DNA of 64,000 nucleotides from Pyrenophora tritici-repentis (lineage: Eukaryota > Ascomycota > Dothideomycetes > Pleosporales > Pleosporaceae). The stretch lies in assembly GCF_003171515.1 (NCBI RefSeq), contig NC_089393.1, positions 248,001-312,000 of the forward strand. Direction: 5' to 3'. Under the pieces are notes generated by a model, which was not told where the DNA came from, made no database searches, and saw nothing but the letters and a program-made list of their open reading frames with translations. The position numbers and the translations under genes were made by a program. Position 1 is the first letter of the stretch. Every line of letters begins with the position of its first letter. Positions 58,101 to 64,000 of the stretch are shown in pieces.

Positions 58101-59952
58101 ATGGTTTCCGTACTCGAATCATTGTCTTTGCCGGGTGCTCTCGCGTTTCTTGTGTCCGTTACGGCTACGTGGTCTAATTATGTATCGAATATCGTACCGG
58201 ACGCCTATCTCGTGAGTTCATATACTCCTCGCTATTCCAGATACTAATAGAGACAGGATGAGTTCTTTCATGTTCCTCAGGCCAAGAAGTACTGCGAAGG
58301 GGATTACTCTTGGGATCCAAAGATAACCACTCCACCAGGCCTGTAAGAGCATCTTACATCTATGATATGTGCCGCGATACTGACTGTCATTTTAGATATG
58401 TGGTGTCCAAAATTCTCAAGCCCTTATTGGGCTGTGATACTCGCGCTTTGCGTCTCTTGAATGCTCAGGCAATTTGTCTCATTTTCATCATGAGCTATGC
58501 AATCCAACGCTTACTTCGAGTGCGCAATAACCCATCCCTGCGTTCTCAGAGCAAATCTGGAGAAGGCTCTCTTACTTCTGATCCTACGTTTCTCCCTTAT
58601 GTTCATTCTGCTCTCAATATTGCGTTGTTCCCGCCTCTCTTCTTTTTCTCTGCGTTGTATTACACTGATGTAATGTCGACTTTGACTGTATTGTTTTCTT
58701 ATGCCGCGTATCTGGAAAGTTCCAGGTCAAACTGGAGTCTCCTGAGAAACTTGGGGTTTGTTCTTCTTGGTATCGTTGCACTTTTCTTTCGACAGACAAA
58801 CATCTTCTGGGTAGCTGTTTTCCCGGCCGGACTTGCGGTGGTAGATGTATTGAAGAAAGATGCACCACCAGCTACTTCAAACAGTCATGATATAACGTCA
58901 GTGCTGCAAGACAGCTGGTCTGAAGGGAAGGTTGTCGATTGTCCGGTGCAAGATGCTGGTCCTCAAGGTGCGTGACACATCATGTTATACAAAATCTGAT
59001 GCTAACTGACGATTGTTAGACGTTGCCATGTTTGTAATTTCGGTAGTGGTTGCAGCAATCAGGAAGCCTCTGATAGTGCTCAAGGTTATTGTACCATACG
59101 TAATACTCCTCGTTCTCTTCGCTGGTTTCGTTTTCTGGAACGGGAGTGTTGTTCTTGGTAAGCCCTGACATCATATCAGCCACGATAGTGCTAATATTAG
59201 CAGGCGACAAATCGGCACATACAGCTACCATTCATCTTCCACAAATGCTGTACATCTGGCCATACTTTGCATTCTTCTCGGCTCCGCTCCTACTAGGACC
59301 GCTCCTTAGACCCGTTGTGCCGTTGATGCCAGAACGGTACCAAAAGATCTTTGACGAGCATCTCAACGTCTCGACCTATGGATTTCCGTCTCTTCTCGTA
59401 TTTTTGCTCGCAATTTCCTGCGACTTTCTCGTCGTTCACTTCAACACCATTATCCACCCGTATACCTTGGCCGACAACCGACACTACGTCTTCTACGTTT
59501 TCAAGATGATCCGACTATATCCAGCACTGAAGTATCTGGCAGTCCCAGTATACTGCATATGTGGGTGGTTAGTCATCCAGACTCTTGCTTCACCACTGGT
59601 GAATGCACCACCAAAGACCAAGGACATATCGAAGGACACGGTCAATCACCACTCCTGCCAGATCAGCTTCGTACTCATATGGCTAATTACCACTACTCTC
59701 TCCGTTATCACAGCCCCACTAGTGGAGCCCCGTTACTTCATCATTCCCTGGATAATGTGGCGGTCGCATGTCCCATGCAATACGGCTTCACTTCCGACAG
59801 GTCAATCGAGCCGCAAAACAATGTTTGATGTGCGAATGGTCTTGGAAACGGTCTGGCTGCTCGCGATCAATGTGCTTGTGGCATACACTTTTCTGTATCG
59901 AACGTTTACATGGCCTAACGAGCCTGGTAATCTACAACGCTTCATTTGGTAG
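58101..59952 (+). CDS. ALG10: Dolichyl-P-Glc alpha-1,2-glucosyltransferase Alg10
   Basis: Five exons: 58101-58211, 58257-58342, 58396-58967, 59020-59157 and 59204-59952 (introns 45-53 bp), giving 551 aa. It adds the last glucose to the lipid-linked oligosaccharide for N-glycosylation in the ER membrane. The signature [19 protein letters not shown]...[13 protein letters not shown] is assembled across two splice junctions. About a dozen hydrophobic segments follow ([31 protein letters not shown]). Near the end come [10 protein letters not shown] and [10 protein letters not shown], the family C-terminus. Intron 4 uses the AG of TTAGCAG that keeps GDKSAH in frame. Confidence 0.95.
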
Positions 59953-60015
59953 TGTGCGATACCTTGCTCAGATGGCAAGATTGTTATTACAGCAGATATG
60001 GTGATGGAACAGAAA

Positions 60016-60130
60016 GTGTCATCGAATATAACTTCCACATGTACAATATCCATAGCACCTAATAGACGTGTCTGGCGACTACAGTGGCTTTTGTACACTA
60101 GTATGTCCAGTATTTTATGACACCCGGGTG
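60016..60130 (+). repeat. Dispersed miniature element, copy B
   Basis: 60055-60130 matches 61985-62060 almost base for base (core GACGTGTCTGGCGACTACAG, then AGTATGTCCAGTATTTTATG). The left part (from GTGTCATCGAATAT) is a decayed inverted copy of the right end, so the full unit is about 115 bp. It lies in the 3' flank of ALG10. Confidence 0.7.
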
Positions 60131-60652
60131 AGATGCATATGATTATGTGAATTACACGATAACAGAAAGACCAAAAGAGTATACCAATCTCACTTTGTCT
60201 ATATCAAGGATCTGTGCATGTATCTCAGAACTACACAAGGTAAGTTGTACCCCCAGGAAACCTCTCATGGTTCTTCTGTTTGGGATTCTCGAGAACAGGC
60301 AATTGTCACCGTGAAATATATCTTTGTAACATGGTAAACCTCTTATACATGGACGGCGTTACTATGTGCCCTCTGTTATGTGAAAGAGGAGGTATGGTGA
60401 TAAGCTGGTAATTGAGAAGCCATGCAGCTCGGGGGTTGTAAGATGGCACTACGTTGAAGAGGTACTTGAGTTAGATACGTTTTGAAGTTGGAGGGTTTGA
60501 TGTTTTCATGTGGGTGGACATTTCTAGGTTGGTGTGACGAATGTATAGCAGGGAGTGGTACAGCGAGGTACCAGTACGGTATTCGTTCAGAGAAAGCCAT
60601 GTAGATACCTCCCGCTTATTCCGATATCGAAAACCAATTCTTATGCTAAAGT

Positions 60653-60813
60653 AGACTCCGCAACAATCAATTCAATCCGGTCACTCTCCTAGACCCACTT
60701 ACCTATCTAGGTAGGGCTTAAACTCCTATAGGTAACTACTAGGCTTAAAGCGGTAATCAATCAATCCAATCTGAACCTTCTAGGACCCACTTAATTGATT
60801 GTTGCGGACTGTG
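60653..60813. mobile_element. Non-autonomous MITE, possibly hAT-type
   Basis: Perfect 16-bp inverted repeats, TCCGCAACAATCAATT at 60657-60672 and its complement at 60793-60808. They lie inside a 9-bp direct repeat TGCTAAAGT (60644-60652 and 60814-60822). Near-terminal GTCCGC-like ends and an 8-9 bp duplication suggest hAT. The ~160-bp interior has no coding capacity. Confidence 0.7.
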
Positions 60814-61138
60814 TGCTAAAGTTAGTGAACGGTAATAATCAATCTGATACGAAGAGAACGTAGAACCTAGCGGGATGGACACAATGAAAAAAACACTATT
60901 GCATTCAGCCATATTGATACGTAGTCGTACAGTAATGTGCATGTGCCAACATATTCCCCTGAAGCAACCGTAACGCCCTACCAACCCATCGAAAAGGTCT
61001 TACAAAACACACCATTTTTCACAGCGCATGCCTATATTTTCCCTCTACCCGTTCAACAGTACTCAACGCGCATGTCTCGACCGCTGCGCATCCATCCATC
61101 ATCTCGACACCGCCGTTGTCAGATCTCTCGTACCCAAC

Positions 61139-61607
61139 TTAGTTCTTGGCATGCTCATCGCTTCCCATGGTCATCCTCAGGGCAAAGTTGACAATGACAG
61201 CAGCGAAGAGGGCAATGGTAAGAATGGTGGGACCCAGCCTGTCGTCGAAGCCGCCCTGGCCCCTCATCCGTATGCTCCGCGCGCGCCAGTGGAAGGTAAA
61301 CAAGGCGTAGATCATAGCCATCATAGCAACGAGGGTGAAGAGACCAGCGGAGATCTTTCCGATTTTGTCGCCAAAGTTAAGGAGACCGATAGCGAGGCCG
61401 CCGAGAATGACGGTGAAGTTGAGCCATGAGAGGAAGGTGCGCTCGTTGGCGAAGAAGACTTTCGGTTCGACGCGGGTTGGGAGGGCGATGCGCTTGCCTA
61501 GTGAAGAATGTTAGTAAGGAGCTCGAGGAGCTTAAAAAGGGAGTAGCGTTGCGAAGGGGGGGGCTTGACGAACCTGGCGCGGTCTGAAGGAGCGGTTGGG
61601 TAGACAT
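61139..61607 (-). CDS. VTC1: Vacuolar transporter chaperone subunit Vtc1
   Basis: Exons are 61607-61574 and 61497-61139 (76-bp intron GTTCGT...ACTAG), giving 130 aa, the usual family length. It is a DUF202/VTC1-type protein with [43 protein letters not shown] (Arg and Lys face the polyphosphate channel). Three transmembrane helices follow ([39 protein letters not shown]). With Vtc4 it forms the polyphosphate polymerase of the vacuole and ER. The first exon codes only 11 residues before the conserved block. Its donor GTTCGT is weak, but the splice is required by the conserved N-terminus. Confidence 0.93.
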
Positions 61608-61881
61608 GGCGATGACGATGTGATGATAGCCCCACTGATGGTGTAGTAGCACGTCGCGTTCTTGGGAAACTGCTGAGGTTGTACAGCGGTGAGCTTGGCG
61701 GTACAACGATGGGAAAAAGCAAAGTGAGGGCGGGTCAAAAGGCGCGGAAGCTTTTCGCAGTCAGCAGTAGATATACTAGTAAGAAGTCAGGAAACTTGCG
61801 ACACCCAAATAAAAGCTTCCTCGTCCTTGCGGGTCGCGATGGCCCATACAATCTGCGACCAATCATGGCGACATGGGTGAC

Positions 61882-61920
61882 CACGTGACAGGGGTAACCC
61901 GGGTGCACGCCTATTGGCTC
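61882..61920. repeat. Direct repeat 1 flanking the miniature element
   Basis: CACGTGACAGGG through CCCGGGTGCACGCCTATTGG recurs at 62067-62104, 185 bp away, with three differences. Confidence 0.8.
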
Positions 61921-61939
61921 GCGCCTGGCTTCTGGGGGC

Positions 61940-62060
61940 ACCTGGGTGACATGGAATACTCTATGTACTGGACAGTGTGGGCAAGCACCTAATAGACGTA
62001 TCTGGCGACTACAGTGGCTTTTTTCCACAAGTATGTCCAGTATTTTATGACACCTGGGTG
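61940..62060 (+). repeat. Dispersed miniature element, copy C (palindromic ends)
   Basis: Best preserved copy, about 121 bp. Left end CACCTGGGTGACATGGAATA (61940 on) pairs with right end TATTTTATGACACCTGGGTG (62041-62060). The inner GTACTGGACA pairs with TGTCCAGTAT. Non-coding and MITE-like. Confidence 0.75.
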
Positions 62061-62066
62061 GGTGAG

Positions 62067-62104
62067 CACGTGACAGGGATTGCCCGGGTGCACGCCTATT
62101 GGCT
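62067..62104. repeat. Direct repeat 2 flanking the miniature element
   Basis: Second copy of the CACGTGACAGGG...CACGCCTATTGG repeat. The pair may be remains of a larger element or a local duplication. Confidence 0.8.
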
Positions 62105-62315
62105 CGTCTGGTGGCCTCTGGGGGTGGCCCGGTCCTCTTTGCTCCTGCCCTGCAACCACGTCGGCAGTCACGCCAGACGCTAACCCCCCAAAAGCCAAAC
62201 ACGTAAACACCCAGCTTGAAAGCCTCATCACACAACACTTATCGCTGATTCCCCGAAACGTCCCACAACCTACCCAGACTGCAACCCTGCTGCATTACTA
62301 CACAACATCATCACA

Positions 62316-62897
62316 ATGGCCGTCAGTACTCTGGAGCTTCCAGGGGGGGTTTAAGGTTTGCTAACAAGAACACAGTCTCAGTCACCGCTTCCTACTGCCG
62401 AGCTGCAAGAGATTGCTCAGACCGTAAGTTATGAGAGACCCTCTTTTTCTCAATGTTCCTGGTACTGACATCATCTTGTAGGCTTGCGAACAGGCCATCG
62501 GTGCCGCAGAAGCATACGACCACGCCCAAGTAGGAGACTGGAACAGCAAGATCATCGTGAGTTTCCATCGCATGTTTAACCACAATGTCATTGTCCAGCT
62601 CCTGACTCCTCTTCTCTCTAGCAATACATCCTCCAGACCCTCATCAAGAAAACCAGCACTTCCGAAGCCACGCCCGATACTCCGTCGCAACCCCCTTACA
62701 AGTACATCGCCAACAGCACCGTAATCCAACACATTGGCTCTCCTGCGGAACCTGAGAAGCACGGCCGTCGCGGCATGCACAGCGCTGTCGGCGCCTTCTG
62801 GAACAACGAGAAGGATGGCACATACAGCTACAAGTGGGAGGCGGCCGAGAAGAAGGGCATGGACATTGTCATCACCATCACATGGATTGCTATCTAG
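62316..62897 (+). CDS. Dynein light chain Tctex1 (DYNLT) family
   Basis: Four exons: 62316-62321, 62376-62423, 62482-62556 and 62622-62897 (introns 54, 58 and 65 bp), giving 134 aa. The first coding exon is only ATGGCC; its donor GTCAGT and a CTAAC branch site support it, and all phases close. The Tctex1 fold is seen in TPTAELQEIAQTACEQAIG, WNSKIIQYILQTLIKK, KYIANSTVIQHIG and the C-terminal TYSYKWEAAEKKGMDIVITITWIAI. It binds the dynein intermediate chain and links cargo to the motor in the cytoplasm. A Ser/Thr/Pro insertion (~61-72) lies between the helices and the strands. An intronless search misses this gene. Confidence 0.92.
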
Positions 62898-63527
62898 AAT
62901 AATAGCGTCCGCAACGCTGAGGGATGGGCGCATTTGCCGAGCAGGCGTTTGACAAATGCGCCGGGTGCGAGGGCGCAGACTTTTGCGAAGAAGGAGGGCG
63001 CGAGCGAGAGTTATGTCAACAGCTTGTTGAGTGATGGTGAGAAGTGATGGCGAGTTGGCTTGGATACCGTTTGAGTGCTGTCTCTATTCTTCTCCTCACG
63101 GTAATTGGCGTTTGAAACCTGCATGGGCATAGTCTTGCGCTTCTTCATGTCAATATGGCGAATTGATACCTAGTATTTTGTGACTTTATCCATGAACAAG
63201 GCGCAACTGCACTTCGCATGTAACTGCAGTATGTACAAGGGTTGACGTGTTCTCGTCTTCTGGACTTTGGCTACCTGGTCCATGACAGGCATGTCCTGTC
63301 GTCAAGCGCACATCACATCCAGGCCGCAATCGTGAAGCAAACGAATCTTGATACATTTGAACAGACTTGCAATATATGTCGGACCTTGGTATATACGCCT
63401 ACTCTCTCCACGCCATAAAATCATCATCGCATACTTGGACTAGCCACCTCGTGACAACAACCACTCAGCCTTTTGAAGCAGTGCAGTAGTAAACATCAAT
63501 TCAAAACAGACAAGCAGAGAAGAGAAT
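62898..63527. other. Convergent 3' intergenic region
   Basis: 3' flanks of the dynein light chain and bZIP genes; nothing else seen. Confidence 0.5.
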
Positions 63528-64000
63528 TTAGGCATCCACCTTTGGCTTCTCTGCCTTGGTACCCACGCCATCTGTGTGCGTAGAGCTACTCCGTTCGCTG
63601 ACAGCGTTCTCGCGCTTGTTGATGAGTGCCTTGAGTTCGTCCGTGGTGCTCTTGCCCCCGTTCTTCTCCGTGATCAGACCCTTGAGCCATGCGTTCTCCG
63701 TCTGTAGTTGCTGGATAGTGGCCTCTAGCTTGGCCACCTTCTCTTGCGCCTCCTTTTGCGACTGCTCGAGCGCTTGCTCGCGCTGCTTCTTCTTGATGCG
63801 GAAGCGGGCGCTTGCGGCCGTATTACGGCGACGCTTGTCCTCCTCTGCGGCAATGCGAGCGTTCTCGTCAAGCGACTGCTGTGGCATGACTGGAGCGACA
63901 TTGTCAAGCTTGCGCTTCTTCGAGGCCTGGTCAAAGCCTTGCGCGATCGGAGACAAAGATGATGTCGGCGACCCGTAGTTGTGTGCGATTGGGTAGTGGC
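63528..64000 (-). CDS. bZIP transcription factor, Cys-3/MetR-like (partial, 5' end outside)
   Basis: The frame runs to the window edge without an ATG, so the gene continues beyond 64000; at least 156 residues are visible. A basic region EEDKRRRNTAASARFRIKKKQREQ is followed by a leucine zipper with heptad Leu and others (LEQSQKEAQEKVAKLEATIQQL, ENAWLKGLITEK). The NTAASARFRIKKKQRE block is characteristic of Cys-3/MetR/Met4-like sulfur regulators and related fungal bZIPs such as Zip1. The preceding YGSPTSSLSPIAQ segment and the nuclear signal KKRKLDN also fit. Control of sulfur assimilation is family inference. Confidence 0.88.
   Translation of the reverse strand, partial: HYPIAHNYGSPTSSLSPIAQGFDQASKKRKLDNVAPVMPQQSLDENARIAAEEDKRRRNTAASARFRIKKKQREQALEQSQKEAQEKVAKLEATIQQLQTENAWLKGLITEKNGGKSTTDELKALINKRENAVSERSSSTHTDGVGTKAEKPKVDA

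Larger units (their letters stand above)
59953..61138. other. Convergent intergenic region with two miniature elements
   Basis: Between the 3' ends of ALG10 and VTC1. It holds copy B of the dispersed repeat and a hAT-like MITE, both listed separately; no gene seen. Confidence 0.55.
61608..62315. other. Divergent intergenic region, VTC1 and dynein light chain
   Basis: Holds copy C of the dispersed element, flanked by two ~45-bp direct repeats. No further gene seen. Confidence 0.5.

Overview
The window is nuclear DNA of a filamentous ascomycete. Almost every gene has short (45-70 bp) GT-AG introns with CTRAY-type branch sites. The gene types (SAT4/PTH11-type rhodopsin domain, Zn2Cys6 regulator, Cys-3-type bZIP) and the chromodomain Ty3 retrotransposon fit Dothideomycetes, probably Pleosporales; the order is inference. 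Gene models were spliced by hand, checked for reading phase, and have no transcript support.

Layout. 1-2.4 kb: no convincing gene. 2.4-5.2 kb: one gene fusing a seven-helix rhodopsin-type domain to a fucose-permease-type MFS transporter. 5.86-12.62 kb: a complete Ty3/Gypsy chromovirus on the minus strand, with 377/378 bp LTRs that differ by one base, a 5 bp target duplication, gag, a damaged pol, and an extra gene on the opposite strand encoding a small Gal4-type (Zn2Cys6) protein. 13.5-24.2 kb: PLC-like GPI-anchored protein, unknown membrane protein, pyruvate dehydrogenase phosphatase, Rqc1/TCF25, and a BCH-RhoGAP protein. 24.9-36.4 kb: NirA-like Zn2Cys6 factor, chorismate synthase, mitochondrial porin, mitochondrial J-protein, methionine aminopeptidase 2. 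37.3-48.2 kb: secreted GPI protein, EFM6-type methyltransferase, ammonium transporter, rhodanese, Ras GEF. 48.2-57.0 kb: a long stretch with no gene I can support. 57.0-64 kb: PSF2, ALG10, VTC1, a Tctex1 dynein light chain and the end of a Cys-3/MetR-type bZIP gene, with several miniature inverted-repeat elements between them.

The host genes are mostly housekeeping and do not form a cluster. Three head-to-head pairs share promoters of about 200-240 bp (PDP/RQC1, J-protein/MAP2, PSF2/ALG10). The most unusual system is the retrotransposon. Its U3 holds four 18-bp repeats with palindromic cores. In the 3' LTR they lie between the leftward LTR promoter and a rightward promoter for the antisense Zn2Cys6 gene, so the element may encode its own transcription factor. 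It also shows a T TTT TTA frameshift site at the gag-pol junction, signs of self-priming, and a three-fold C-x4-C-x2-H repeat at the end of Gag.
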